From positions 186,001-250,000 of the forward strand of contig NZ_JAGHRB010000003.1 of assembly GCF_017743995.1 (NCBI RefSeq): 64,000 nt of DNA, in the 5' to 3' direction. Made by a program: the position numbers and the translations under genes. The stretch's first letter is position 1, and each line of letters begins with the position of its first letter. Shown one piece after another: positions 26,136 through 34,996 of this stretch. The notes under the pieces were generated by a model, which saw only the letters and a program-made list of their open reading frames with translations, searched no databases and was not told the DNA's origin. Origin of the DNA: Ruegeria sp. R13_0 (lineage in GTDB: Bacteria; Pseudomonadota; Alphaproteobacteria; Rhodobacterales; Rhodobacteraceae).

Positions 26136-26419
26136 GGTGTTTAGTCCACTGTGTTTGTCATTTGTAGTACCTGATACCCTCGCATCGACGGGTGATCACA
26201 TCAATTCACCAAGAACTAAGCAATTGTTAGCGTTGCTTTTTTGTGCTCGGTTGATTCAAGAAAGTCAGGTTTTGCTTAAAGCAGCCTGGAATTACGTCCA
26301 AGAAAAACTGCTTTTCCACAATGACTTGATGATTTGGGTCCGCCTTCCAAGGAAATATTCCTGCGCCGACGGCAACAACAATTCAGACGAGGCATCCCAT
26401 ATGAAATGTCATTTGCGTG

Positions 26420-26450
26420 TTGACCTTCCAGCGCAGGAACCGGGCATACG
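26420..26450 (+). promoter_or_regulatory. CueR/HmrR-type copper promoter E (to the cytochrome/oxidase operon)
   Basis: TTGACC (26420-26425), 19-base spacer beginning TTCCAGCGCAGGAA, then CATACG (26445-26450). Transcription would begin near 26457, 30 bases before the L,D-transpeptidase ATG. Confidence 0.76.
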
Positions 26451-26486
26451 AGCTATTTGAGTCGGAAAAAAAGAATAAACTTTGGG

Positions 26487-27077
26487 ATGGCAGGCATGAA
26501 ACGGAGCAAAGAAAGAAAGGTTGTTACGCGACGTGAAGTGATTGCCGCGTTAGCTGCGACGACGCTTTTTCCAGCACCTGCCGTTTGGGCCCAATCAACG
26601 GCAACTGAGGGGACGCGCCGCAATGTTTCCTCATTCCGCGTTGCTAAATGGCAGGACCACTTTGATACCTTAAAAAACGGGGTAATCCTGTCCGATACAC
26701 AGTCCAAGGTCATGCAATATTGGTCAGAAGACGAAAGCGTTTACCGGATGTATCCGACCAGTGTACCGCTCACGGAAGACCTTACAAGGCTGGGTTACAC
26801 CACGGTTATTCGCAAGGTCGAAGGGCCATCTTGGCGACCAACGCCGGCAATGAAAGAGCGCAATCCAGCATGGCCTGACTATGTAGGCCCGGGTCCTGAG
26901 AATCCTCTGGGGACACATGCGCTCTATTTGAGCTGGCAATACTACCGCATCCACGGCACCAACGACACGCGCAAGATCGGGAGAAGATCCTCCAACGGCT
27001 GCATTGGCTTGTACAACGAGCAGATTGCGGAATTGTTCGAACTGGCCACTGTGGGCACTCAGGTAAAACTGATCTGA
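26487..27077 (+). CDS. Exported L,D-transpeptidase, YkuD family (copy 2)
   Basis: A 196-residue protein with a Tat-like signal (VTRREVIAALAATTLFPAPA) and a YkuD domain: TVIRKVEGPSWRPTPAMKER, ENPLGTHALYLSWQYYRIHG (His), then GRRSSNGCIGLYN (catalytic Cys). It is a distinct subfamily from copies 1 and 3. It is the first gene of the operon controlled by copper promoter E, ahead of the cytochromes and oxidase. The start could also be the ATG nine bases later. Literature reports that copper inhibits these enzymes in Escherichia coli, so a copper-induced copy makes sense as compensation; this link is inference. Confidence 0.87.
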   Translation: MAGMKRSKERKVVTRREVIAALAATTLFPAPAVWAQSTATEGTRRNVSSFRVAKWQDHFDTLKNGVILSDTQSKVMQYWSEDESVYRMYPTSVPLTEDLTRLGYTTVIRKVEGPSWRPTPAMKERNPAWPDYVGPGPENPLGTHALYLSWQYYRIHGTNDTRKIGRRSSNGCIGLYNEQIAELFELATVGTQVKLI

Positions 27078-27144
27078 CCTTGGTCAGGCCGATTTATTTT
27101 GCGCGCGTTGAACCTAAGAACTGACAATCATGTGAAGAACAGAG

Positions 27145-27594
27145 ATGGATAAACTTACACTCTTGATCGGCGGAGTAGTGATCGCAGGCGCCGCCGCGTT
27201 CGTCTACAACTTAAATCAGCAACCAACAGGTCACTCGATGACGCCGCCCGATACGTCAGCACTGGAGCCAGGAGACCCAATCGAAAACGTCAATCTGCCG
27301 GAACAGCTAACCGAATTTGCGGCCGTCGGCAAAGTGGCATTCGACGCCAAATGCTCGGCGTGCCATGGCGCGAATGCAACGGGTCTGGAAGGCCTTGCAC
27401 CACCTTTGGTGCATAAAATCTATGAACCAAGCCACCATTCCGACGAGTCATTTTATGTGGCAGTCCAGAATGGAGTTCGGGCACACCATTGGAAGTTCGG
27501 CAATATGCCGCCGGTCGATGGCTTGACCCGTGCGGATGTGAAAGGCATCGTGGCGTATATCAGAGAGCTGCAGCAGGAAAACGGGATTTTCTGA
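27145..27594 (+). CDS. Membrane-anchored cytochrome c (class I)
   Basis: A 149-residue protein: N-terminal membrane anchor (LTLLIGGVVIAGAAAFVYNL), a linker, then a cytochrome fold with the heme motif CSACHG (about residues 70-75), PPLVHKIYEPSHHSD and a Met ligand in KFGNMPPVDGLT. It carries electrons on the periplasmic side of the membrane. It lies second in the copper-controlled operon, 68 bases after the L,D-transpeptidase, and would be matured by the CcmFGHI system encoded nearby under the same type of promoter. Confidence 0.88.
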   Translation: MDKLTLLIGGVVIAGAAAFVYNLNQQPTGHSMTPPDTSALEPGDPIENVNLPEQLTEFAAVGKVAFDAKCSACHGANATGLEGLAPPLVHKIYEPSHHSDESFYVAVQNGVRAHHWKFGNMPPVDGLTRADVKGIVAYIRELQQENGIF

Positions 27595-27608
27595 AGGTGA
27601 CGAGCCGA

Positions 27609-27935
27609 ATGAGCAGTGCAATTCGTTACATCATACTGTCAATGGTGCTGACCATTGGCGGGCTGCTTGTGACGGCCGATTCTGCTCATGCACATGGCAG
27701 TGGTTCACAGCACGTGATTGACCAAACGGACTCAGCGGACGTTGAGCATGTCAAGCAGGGTCATCCCGGACATTGTCATGGCGGAACGATTTGCAACGCT
27801 GTTGGTCTATTTTCGATGGGTCCACCACCGCCTGGCCCCCAAGATACTGAACAAAGATACTCGATCCCTCGAGCCCAATACCGGGTTCTCGGTATCGCGG
27901 CGTTTGACCCACCGCCGCCGCGTGTCCTGATCTGA
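27609..27935 (+). CDS. Small secreted His/Cys protein, DUF2946-like
   Basis: A 108-residue exported protein: signal peptide to SAHAHGSGSQH, a His-rich section (VEHVKQGHPGHCHGGTIC, two Cys four apart), then a hydrophobic patch (NAVGLF) and a proline-rich C-terminus (FDPPPPRVLI). The layout matches two other small proteins in the window (35533 and 46824) and DUF2946-like proteins that accompany copper genes. It may bind copper in the periplasm, which is inferred from composition. It lies in the copper-controlled operon, 14 bases after the first cytochrome. Confidence 0.6.
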   Translation: MSSAIRYIILSMVLTIGGLLVTADSAHAHGSGSQHVIDQTDSADVEHVKQGHPGHCHGGTICNAVGLFSMGPPPPGPQDTEQRYSIPRAQYRVLGIAAFDPPPPRVLI

Positions 27936-27990
27936 CCAGTCGAATTGCGCTCAACTTGGGCGCGTCGAAGCAGACGACAAGGACAAAACA

Positions 27991-28542
27991 ATGAACATTC
28001 TAAAATTGACCACAGGCGTTGCCCTGGTTTCTCTGTTCGCAGCCGCCGCCCTGGCGCATGGTGGCGCAACCGGCATCGTCAAAGAACGCATGGATGGTAT
28101 GTCCGCGATGAAGGACAGCATGAAGATCCTTACGCCGATGATGCAGGGGAAAACGCCCTACAATGCGCAAACGGTACGAAGCGAGGCCAAGAAAATCGGG
28201 CGTCACGCTGGCGAGAGCATGACAAAGCTGTTTCCAGAGGGATCTGATGGCAAACCCTCGGAGGCCAAATCGGAGATCTGGCAGGATTGGGGTTCATTTG
28301 CAGAGTTAGCCAGGCAGTTGGAAACCTACTCTGAAGGCCTTGTGCTTGCGGCGGACAACGGGTTGATGATGTCCGGGTCGGGCCATGGTTCGGGCATGAT
28401 GGGCGGCGCATCCATGATGGGTGCCGGAATGATGGGCGGCAGTCCAAACCAGGCACAACTTTCTGAAATGCCGGCAGATGGTGTGTTCATGATGCTGAGC
28501 CAGACATGCTCGGCATGTCACACGCAGTTTCGGTCGGAATAG
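27991..28542 (+). CDS. Cytochrome c556/c' family protein with Met-rich insert
   Basis: A 183-residue exported protein with signal peptide (LVSLFAAAALAHGG) and a four-helix cytochrome c' fold with the heme-binding motif at the C-terminus, SQTCSACHTQFRSE, as usual for c556/c'. Unusually, a Met/Gly/His-rich insert (SGSGHGSGMMGGASMMGAGM) lies just before the last helix and could bind Cu(I). Third gene of the cytochrome group in the operon and ten bases ahead of the diheme cytochrome. Confidence 0.86.
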   Translation: MNILKLTTGVALVSLFAAAALAHGGATGIVKERMDGMSAMKDSMKILTPMMQGKTPYNAQTVRSEAKKIGRHAGESMTKLFPEGSDGKPSEAKSEIWQDWGSFAELARQLETYSEGLVLAADNGLMMSGSGHGSGMMGGASMMGAGMMGGSPNQAQLSEMPADGVFMMLSQTCSACHTQFRSE

Positions 28543-28551
28543 GAATGCGTC

Positions 28552-29451
28552 ATGAGACCGATATTCCGATTGGGCCTTGCTGCCGCCGTAACGGCGTCAG
28601 CGGGACTTGTTGCCGTGATGGCTTGGCCAATTGGCCAGCCCTTACAAGCTCTCGACATTCAGGGTGACGTTAACCGCGGGGCTTATCTGGCAAGGGCAAG
28701 TGGCTGTATCGCTTGCCACACAGATTTTGCCAAAGGGGGCGCGCCCTTGGCCGGTGGGGTGGAGTTGGATACCCCGTTCGGCACGCTCTTTTCACCGAAC
28801 CTGACCACAGATCCCGATCACGGGATCGGTGACTGGACAATCGAGGAGTTTGCTCGCGCTGTGCGTCAAGGCGTGTCACCCGGCGGACAACCCTACTACC
28901 CGGCCTTTCCTTATCCGTTCTATGCCAATTTCACGGATCAGGATATCGCCGATCTCTGGGCCGCCTGGCAAACGGTTGCACCGGTAGCGGAACCGTCAAA
29001 AGAGCAGGAAATGGCGTTCCCCTTCAATCAGAGATGGGGCCTGAAGCTGTGGCGCGCGGCTTTTCTGGAACCACCCCGTACTGATCCCGTGCCGGGCAAT
29101 GACGAAGTGTGGAACCGGGGTCGGCTACTGGTCGAAGGTGCTACGCATTGTGCGGCCTGCCACACCGGGAGGAACCTGGCTGGCGCAAGAAATTCGGACA
29201 CGGAACACTTCAAAGGAAGTGACTCCCTGCCGGGCGGTGACAAGGCACCGGCCATCGACTTTGAGACCCTGCAAAAGCGTGGTTGGACGGTAGATGATTT
29301 GGCCTACGCGTTGCGCACCGGCGTCATGCCTGATGGCGATGTCTTCGGCGGCGCCATGGGAGAGGTCGTAAACTATGGCACCAGCTTTCTGACAGACGAA
29401 GACCGGAAGGCAATGGCGACCTATCTGCTGGATGTGCACGACGGGGGATAA
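28552..29451 (+). CDS. Diheme cytochrome c
   Basis: A 299-residue exported protein with two class I cytochrome domains: first heme motif SGCIACHTDFAKGGAP (about residue 42) with Met ligand region further on, and second heme motif HCAACHTGRNLAGARN (about residue 198), then LRTGVMPDGDVFGGAMGEVV. It resembles the cytochrome subunits of periplasmic dehydrogenases. It lies 40 bases before the multicopper oxidase gene, and could pass electrons to or from the oxidase; that is inference. Confidence 0.88.
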   Translation: MRPIFRLGLAAAVTASAGLVAVMAWPIGQPLQALDIQGDVNRGAYLARASGCIACHTDFAKGGAPLAGGVELDTPFGTLFSPNLTTDPDHGIGDWTIEEFARAVRQGVSPGGQPYYPAFPYPFYANFTDQDIADLWAAWQTVAPVAEPSKEQEMAFPFNQRWGLKLWRAAFLEPPRTDPVPGNDEVWNRGRLLVEGATHCAACHTGRNLAGARNSDTEHFKGSDSLPGGDKAPAIDFETLQKRGWTVDDLAYALRTGVMPDGDVFGGAMGEVVNYGTSFLTDEDRKAMATYLLDVHDGG

Positions 29452-29490
29452 TCGAGTGAGAGATCAAATTTTCTTTGGAGGGAAGTCCTC

Positions 29491-30861
29491 ATGAAGCTCA
29501 ATCGCAGGCAATTCGTTGCAGGCACGTCGGCACTAATCGCAGTGCCGACTATCGGGAGGGCGGCTACCGCCCCCCGAATAATCGAGGCGCGTTCAGGATT
29601 GGCACGTGTTGCCCCCGACAGCTATCCTGAAACCGAGATATGGGGATATGATGGCGGTGTTCCGGGCCCCGAAATTCGTGCCAGGCAGGGCGAAACGGTT
29701 CGCCGGACACTCCTGAACTCACTGCCTCAGCCTACGGCAATCCATTGGCACGGATTGCGGGTTCCGAACAATATGGACGGGGTGCCGGGCCTTACGCAGG
29801 AGGCTGTACCAACCGGCGGCGAATTTCAGTATGACTTGCCTCTGAAGGACGCGGGGACCTTCTGGTATCACTCTCACAACCAGTCAACGGAACAAGTGGC
29901 CAGGGGCCTTTACGGCGCGTTCATCGTCGACGAAACGGACCCGCCGGACACGGACCATGACATCACGATCCTTCTGGATGATTGGCGGTTGGGTAAGGAC
30001 GCTCAAATAGTAGATGATTTTGGTGCAATGCATGATTGGACCCATGCAGGTCGCATGGGTAACTACGTTCACGCACGTATATCGCCCATGACCGAAGTTT
30101 TGACGAACCAGCGTTTGCGAATTCGAATGGTCAACGTGGCAACTGATCGGATCATGTATGTCTCAGTAGGTGGCGCAAACGGGAAACTGGTCGCTTATGA
30201 TGGCATGCCTGTAAGGCAGCCAGAGGATTTTGAAACCCTTGTTTTCGGGCCTGCACAGCGAGCAGACTTAATTGTTGATGTCACAGCGGAATCGAACGAA
30301 TCCGTTCAAATAACTCTTCACGAACGCGATGAATCGTTTGTCATCGCTGAGATTCCGGTTTCGGGAAGCGGCACATCTGCTAACCGCGGTGTGATCGCAG
30401 CCCTGCCACCCAACCCTGCTTCTTTTCTCGAAGATGTTTCTGACGCTTTGACAGTTCCATTGGTGATGGAAGGCGGGGCGATGGGCGGACTGCGTCAAGG
30501 CACTTTTAACGGCCGGGTCATGAGCACCAATGAATTGGTCCAGGAAGGGCAGATCTGGACATTCAACGGTGTCGCCGGGTTACCTGAAAACCCACTTGCT
30601 GCCGTTTCGCGTGGCGACATAGTCCGGATTCAGATGCAGAACGACACCGTCTTTCCGCACGCTATGCACTTGCACGGGACGCACTTTCAGGAAGTTCTGC
30701 CGAACGGCAGCCTGGGGCCGCTGCGGGACACAATCCTGGTTGACCGGATAGAAACGCGGGAGATTGCGTTCGTTGCGGATAACCCGGGGGACTGGCTGTT
30801 TCATTGCCACATGCTGTCGCATCAGGCCGCTGGTATGAAGACCTGGCTGAGCGTGGCGTGA
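29491..30861 (+). CDS. Multicopper oxidase, CueO/CopA type
   Basis: A 456-residue periplasmic oxidase with a Tat signal (KLNRRQFVAGTSALIAVP). All four copper-ligand motifs are present: AIHWHGLRVPN, TFWYHSHNQSTEQ, HAMHLHGTHFQE and LFHCHMLSHQAAGMKTW (ending in the type 1 Met). It oxidises Cu(I) to the less toxic Cu(II) with O2. Compared with E. coli CueO, a long Met-rich insert is missing, but there are Met and His clusters (RISPMTEVL, MGGLRQG). It is expressed in the copper-controlled operon, its stop overlapping the next cytochrome start by one base. Confidence 0.92.
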   Translation: MKLNRRQFVAGTSALIAVPTIGRAATAPRIIEARSGLARVAPDSYPETEIWGYDGGVPGPEIRARQGETVRRTLLNSLPQPTAIHWHGLRVPNNMDGVPGLTQEAVPTGGEFQYDLPLKDAGTFWYHSHNQSTEQVARGLYGAFIVDETDPPDTDHDITILLDDWRLGKDAQIVDDFGAMHDWTHAGRMGNYVHARISPMTEVLTNQRLRIRMVNVATDRIMYVSVGGANGKLVAYDGMPVRQPEDFETLVFGPAQRADLIVDVTAESNESVQITLHERDESFVIAEIPVSGSGTSANRGVIAALPPNPASFLEDVSDALTVPLVMEGGAMGGLRQGTFNGRVMSTNELVQEGQIWTFNGVAGLPENPLAAVSRGDIVRIQMQNDTVFPHAMHLHGTHFQEVLPNGSLGPLRDTILVDRIETREIAFVADNPGDWLFHCHMLSHQAAGMKTWLSVA

Positions 30862-31334
30862 TGAACAAGAGCGCGGCGAAATGGGTGTCACTGGCTGCTG
30901 TGGTGATCATTGTCGCGGTCGCTGGCTGGGGCCTGGGTGGGCGTGCGCAGAACAGTTCATCGGCGGATTCGGCACGTGGTGCAGTTTTGTACGCCGAAAA
31001 CTGCGCGTCATGCCACGGGGCAGATTTGGAGGGTCAGCCGGATTGGCAAACACCTGATCCGGATGGCGTCTTGCGGGCGCCCCCGCATGACCGAACCGGG
31101 CACACCTGGCATCACGGCGACAAGCTGTTGTTCGACTATACAAAGTTTGGCGGGGACCAAACTTTGAAACAGATGGGTGTCGCTGACGTCAAAAGCGGCA
31201 TGCCAGGCTTCGGGGACACTCTGTCGGATCAGGATATCTGGGACATCCTCGCCTTCATCAAGGAGAGTTGGCCGGATCGGGAACGCAAGCTGCAAGAGCA
31301 ACGCACCGAAGCAGAACAAACGGAAGGAAACTGA
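30861..31334 (+). CDS. Membrane-anchored cytochrome c
   Basis: A 157-residue protein with an N-terminal span (WVSLAAVVIIVAVAGWGLGG) and a class I cytochrome domain: heme motif CASCHGADLEGQPDW (about residue 49), WHHGDKLLFDYTKFGG, SGMPGFGDTLSDQDIW with a likely Met ligand. The last residues are a charged helix (ERKLQEQRTEAEQTEG). Starts within the stop of the oxidase (TGATG), so it is cotranslated and may be the oxidase's electron partner. Confidence 0.88.
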   Translation: MNKSAAKWVSLAAVVIIVAVAGWGLGGRAQNSSSADSARGAVLYAENCASCHGADLEGQPDWQTPDPDGVLRAPPHDRTGHTWHHGDKLLFDYTKFGGDQTLKQMGVADVKSGMPGFGDTLSDQDIWDILAFIKESWPDRERKLQEQRTEAEQTEGN

Positions 31335-31335
31335 T

Positions 31336-32064
31336 GTGAAACGAATACTTGCAGGCTTAGTCGCTATCGCCATGTCGATTGGCATTCCTATGGCACGCGC
31401 CGACGAGCTGTCTGACTCCGATGTAAAACGGCTGGCTCTCGAAGCCATTTTGGAAAACCCTGAGATCATCATGCAGGCGATTCAACTGCTTCAACAGCGC
31501 GAGGATCAGGCAAAAGCCGAAGCAATTGGAAGCGTCTTGGAAAATCAGCGTGAATTGCTGGAACAGGATCCGAATGCGCCTGTCATCGGAAACCCGGAAG
31601 GCGATGTAACCGTGGTCGAGTTTTTTGACTACAACTGCCCATATTGCAAACGCGCTGCCCCGGTCGTGAAAAACGTAATCGCAGGCGATTCCGATGTACG
31701 AGTTGTCTATCGAGAATGGCCCATACTCGGAGAAGGTTCCGACTTCGCGGCACGCGCCGCGCTTGCCTCACGTAATCAGGGAAAATATGAAGAATTTCAT
31801 TGGGCGCTTATGGCTCTGAACGGTCGTGCCACTGAGGCCAGTGTACTGAAAGTTGTCCGTGAACTCGGCCTGGACGAGGATCAATTGCGCGCAGATATGG
31901 AGGCGCCGGAAGTCGACGCACATATTCAGGTGTCCATGGAATTGGCCCGACAGCTTGGCTTCAGTGGCACCCCCTCGTTTGTGATTGGAGATGCTCTTGC
32001 CCCGGGGCTGATCGCCGAAGATGAAATGACCCGGCTAATCGAGGCAGTCAGAGACGCAAGATAA
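31336..32064 (+). CDS. DsbA-family periplasmic oxidoreductase
   Basis: A 242-residue exported protein. It has a signal peptide (ILAGLVAIAMSIGIPMARAD), a charged N-terminal helical segment (residues 25-80) and a DsbA thioredoxin domain with the active site FFDYNCPYCKRAAPVV (CPYC), then FSGTPSFVIGDALAPG with the cis-Pro loop. It forms or rearranges disulfides in periplasmic proteins; the ScsC/Scs-type partner of ScsB is a plausible role. The start is a GTG at 31336 right after the cytochrome stop. The last gene of the operon; converges with copZ. Confidence 0.9.
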   Translation: MKRILAGLVAIAMSIGIPMARADELSDSDVKRLALEAILENPEIIMQAIQLLQQREDQAKAEAIGSVLENQRELLEQDPNAPVIGNPEGDVTVVEFFDYNCPYCKRAAPVVKNVIAGDSDVRVVYREWPILGEGSDFAARAALASRNQGKYEEFHWALMALNGRATEASVLKVVRELGLDEDQLRADMEAPEVDAHIQVSMELARQLGFSGTPSFVIGDALAPGLIAEDEMTRLIEAVRDAR

Positions 32065-32099
32065 AACCAAGGCGGCGACAGAATGCGCCCCTAAGTGTC

Positions 32100-32297
32100 T
32101 CATGCGACCGTGGCTTCGTATCCCTCGGACTTCAGAGCAGCAAGGATTTGATCAAGTGGATTGGCGCTTAAGACACGTACCCTGCGGTTTTCCATGTCAA
32201 AGTCCAACTGTGCGGAGGAATCCACCGTGGCAACGGCTTTTTCGATTGCTGACTTGCAGTGCCCGCAGCTCATATCCGGGATATTTAGGGTCGTCAT
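32100..32297 (-). CDS. copZ: Copper chaperone CopZ (HMA domain)
   Basis: A 65-residue heavy-metal-associated domain: NIPDMSCGHCKSAIEKAV (MxCxxC metal site), with LDFDMENRRVRVLSANPLDQ and the end LKSEGYEATVA. It ferries Cu(I) in the cytoplasm to the P-type ATPase. The ATG at 32297 is chosen from the promoter position (F) and the size of other CopZ proteins. It is divergent from copA with a 173-base gap that holds two back-to-back copper promoters. Confidence 0.93.
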   Translation of the reverse strand: MTTLNIPDMSCGHCKSAIEKAVATVDSSAQLDFDMENRRVRVLSANPLDQILAALKSEGYEATVA

Positions 32298-32325
32298 GGA
32301 TGTTTGCTCCTGTTTTCCGTTGTCC

Positions 32326-32356
32326 CGGCTAAAGTATTCCAGCACAGGAAGGTCAA
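32326..32356 (-). promoter_or_regulatory. CueR/HmrR-type copper promoter F (to copZ)
   Basis: On the minus strand TTGACC (32356-32351), 19-base spacer beginning TTCCTGTGCTGGAA, then TAGCCG (32331-32326). Confidence 0.78.
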
Positions 32357-32409
32357 GTCGTGAAAATTGGATCGCCAAAATTAGTGGAAAAGAAAGTCAA
32401 CCCCATCAC

Positions 32410-32440
32410 TTGACCTTCCACTTGCTGGAACCCTTATGTT
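32410..32440 (+). promoter_or_regulatory. CueR/HmrR-type copper promoter G (to copA-hmrR)
   Basis: TTGACC (32410-32415), 19-base spacer beginning TTCCACTTGCTGGAA, then TATGTT (32435-32440), the best -10 of the seven. Being the copA promoter with the regulator gene in the same unit, it is the reference site for the regulon. Confidence 0.82.
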
Positions 32441-32470
32441 GCCCGTCAGCAGAACATTTGTGGTGACAAT

Positions 32471-34981
32471 ATGACTGAAATTTCACATGCACGGTTTCAA
32501 GTTCAGGGTATGAGCTGCGCTTCTTGCGTAGGGCGCGTCGAGCGCGCGTTGAAAGATGTGCCAGGGGTAGATGCCGCTTCGGTTAATCTCGCCAGCGAAA
32601 GCGTTCAGGTCGATTTCCGCGATCCAGCCGATAAAGCGGCCATTGCTGATGCGTTAAACAGCGCCGGATATCCGGCACGGACGGAAGAGGTAACGCTGGA
32701 TATTCAGAACATGTCCTGCGCATCGTGCGTGGGGCGCGTTGAGCGGGCATTGCAAGCAGATGATGGCGTCTTGTCCGCGTCGGTCAATCTGGCCACCGAA
32801 AGTGCAACTGTACGTTATGCTGAGGGAGTCACAACACCCGAAGCCATCGCGGCGCTTGCGGCATCTGCTGGCTATCCGGCGAGCCTGCGATCCGCGACGC
32901 AGACCGAACCACAAGACCGCAAAGCCAAAGAGATTCGCCAATTGGCCCGGCGAACAAGCTTTGCCGCCTTGCTCGCTTTGCCGGTCTTTATCCTTGAAAT
33001 GGGCTCGCATGTTATTCCGGGCATGCACCACCTGATAGCGAGCACGATCGGCATCCAGAACAGCTATTACCTGCAATTCCTTCTGACCACGATCGTTCTT
33101 TTTGGGCCAGGTTTGCAGTTCTACACCAAGGGCTTCCCTTCCTTGTTCAAAGGCGCGCCGGACATGAACTCTCTGGTGTCCCTGGGCACTTCGGCGGCCT
33201 ATGGGTTCTCGCTTGTTTCCACCTTTGCGCCGGGTGTTCTTCCCGCCGGCACCGCAAACGTCTACTACGAGGCCGCAGCGGTGATCGTGGTTCTCATATT
33301 GCTGGGGCGGTTCCTCGAGGCGCGCGCCAAGGGGCGAACTGGTGAAGCGATCCGAAAATTGGTCGGTCTGCAGGCAAAAACAGCGCGAGTTGAGCGCGAC
33401 GGATCGGTTGTCGAGCTACCGATCGAGCAGATCGTTGTAGGGGATATTGTGCACGTTCGACCGGGCGAAAAAATCGCGGTGGATGGTGCCGTAGTGACCG
33501 GCGCGTCATATGTCGATGAAAGCATGATCACCGGCGAGCCGGTTCCTGCCGAAAAGACCGAGGGCGCAACTGTGGTCGGCGGAACAGTCAATGGCGCGGG
33601 CGCATTGACGTACCGGGCTGAAAAGGTCGGCGCAGACACTATGTTGGCCCAGATCATTCAAATGGTCGAACAAGCCCAGGGGGCCAAGCTTCCGATTCAA
33701 GGCCTGGTCGATCGCATCACGCTGTGGTTCGTGCCGGTAGTGATCGCTGTGGCCGTTGTGACTGTGCTGGTTTGGATGTTGTTCGGACCCGATCCCGCGC
33801 TCAGCCTGGCGTTGGTAGCCGGGGTTGCGGTACTGATCATTGCTTGCCCCTGCGCCATGGGGTTGGCCACACCCACCTCAATCATGGTCGGCACCGGCCG
33901 TGCGGCCGAGATGGGTGTCCTTTTCCGAAAGGGCGACGCCTTGCAAATGCTGCAGGAAACCACTGTTGTTGCGGTAGACAAGACAGGGACCTTGACCGAA
34001 GGGCGCCCGGAGCTGACCGACCTTATTGTGGCCGAAGGATTGGCCGAGGATGAGGTTCTGCGCCTTGTTGCTGCCGTTGAGGTCACATCCGAACATCCGA
34101 TCGCCACGGCCATCGTGCGCGCGGCTGAAACCCGTGGTCTGGAGCTTTCGAAGCCAGAAGACTTCACGTCGATCACCGGTTACGGGGTAAGCGCCTCGGT
34201 CGAAGGCCATACAATCTTGATCGGGGCCGACCGCCTGATGAGTCGCGAAGGGGTTGAAATGGGCGCGTTGTCTGATCGGGGCGCTGAACTCGCAATCAAC
34301 GGAAAGACTCCACTTTATGCCTCCGTAGACGGAGTTATCGCAGCCGTCATCGCCGTGGCGGACCCAATCAAGACCACAACGCCAGACGCAATTGAAGCTT
34401 TGCACGGACTGGGGCTGAAAGTAGCGATGATTACCGGCGACAATACCGCTACAGCCAAATCCATCGCGGCGCAGCTTGGCATCGATCATGTCGTGGCCGA
34501 GGTTCTGCCCGAAGGTAAAGTATCCGCGTTGCAAGATCTGCGCTCAAATGGCGGAAAACTGGCCTTTGTGGGTGATGGCATCAATGATGCCCCCGCTCTG
34601 GCGGCGGCTGACGTAGGAATTGCGATCGGGACAGGCACTGACATCGCCATCGAGGCGGCCGACGTCGTTCTGATGTCAGGCGACCTGACAGGCGTGGTCA
34701 ACGCCTTCGATATTAGTCAGCGCACCATGCGTAACATCCGACAAAACCTGTTCTGGGCTTTCAGCTACAACACGCTGCTCATACCGGTTGCAGCGGGGGT
34801 GCTCTATCCGTTTGGCGGCCCGTTGCTGTCGCCGGTTCTGGCTGCAGGTGCCATGGCGCTGTCCAGTGTATTTGTCCTGACCAACGCGCTGCGGTTGCGC
34901 TGGGTTAAGCCGATCAAAGTTGGGCGAGAACAGATCTCGCAGAATGAAGAGCAGGCGCTGCGATCAGCGCCTGCTGAATAG
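32471..34981 (+). CDS. copA: Cu(I)-exporting P-type ATPase CopA
   Basis: An 836-residue P1B-1 ATPase. Two N-terminal HMA domains ([14 protein letters not shown] about residue 15, [14 protein letters not shown] about residue 82), membrane spans, the channel motif [15 protein letters not shown] (CPC, with Met in place of the usual Leu), phosphorylation site [19 protein letters not shown] and [14 protein letters not shown]. The last spans have the Cu(I)-specific YN ([10 protein letters not shown]) and MxxSS ([16 protein letters not shown]). It pumps Cu(I) from the cytoplasm to the periplasm, where the oxidase and CusBA act. It is followed 15 bases later by hmrR. Confidence 0.96.
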   Translation: MTEISHARFQVQGMSCASCVGRVERALKDVPGVDAASVNLASESVQVDFRDPADKAAIADALNSAGYPARTEEVTLDIQNMSCASCVGRVERALQADDGVLSASVNLATESATVRYAEGVTTPEAIAALAASAGYPASLRSATQTEPQDRKAKEIRQLARRTSFAALLALPVFILEMGSHVIPGMHHLIASTIGIQNSYYLQFLLTTIVLFGPGLQFYTKGFPSLFKGAPDMNSLVSLGTSAAYGFSLVSTFAPGVLPAGTANVYYEAAAVIVVLILLGRFLEARAKGRTGEAIRKLVGLQAKTARVERDGSVVELPIEQIVVGDIVHVRPGEKIAVDGAVVTGASYVDESMITGEPVPAEKTEGATVVGGTVNGAGALTYRAEKVGADTMLAQIIQMVEQAQGAKLPIQGLVDRITLWFVPVVIAVAVVTVLVWMLFGPDPALSLALVAGVAVLIIACPCAMGLATPTSIMVGTGRAAEMGVLFRKGDALQMLQETTVVAVDKTGTLTEGRPELTDLIVAEGLAEDEVLRLVAAVEVTSEHPIATAIVRAAETRGLELSKPEDFTSITGYGVSASVEGHTILIGADRLMSREGVEMGALSDRGAELAINGKTPLYASVDGVIAAVIAVADPIKTTTPDAIEALHGLGLKVAMITGDNTATAKSIAAQLGIDHVVAEVLPEGKVSALQDLRSNGGKLAFVGDGINDAPALAAADVGIAIGTGTDIAIEAADVVLMSGDLTGVVNAFDISQRTMRNIRQNLFWAFSYNTLLIPVAAGVLYPFGGPLLSPVLAAGAMALSSVFVLTNALRLRWVKPIKVGREQISQNEEQALRSAPAE

Positions 34982-34996
34982 AAAAGGAGAACCGCT

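Noticed and set aside
28370-28440. Met/Gly repeats in the cytochrome c556 gene that look like a short tandem repeat
   Set aside because: They are in-frame protein repeats (GMM units) and not a CRISPR or satellite array.
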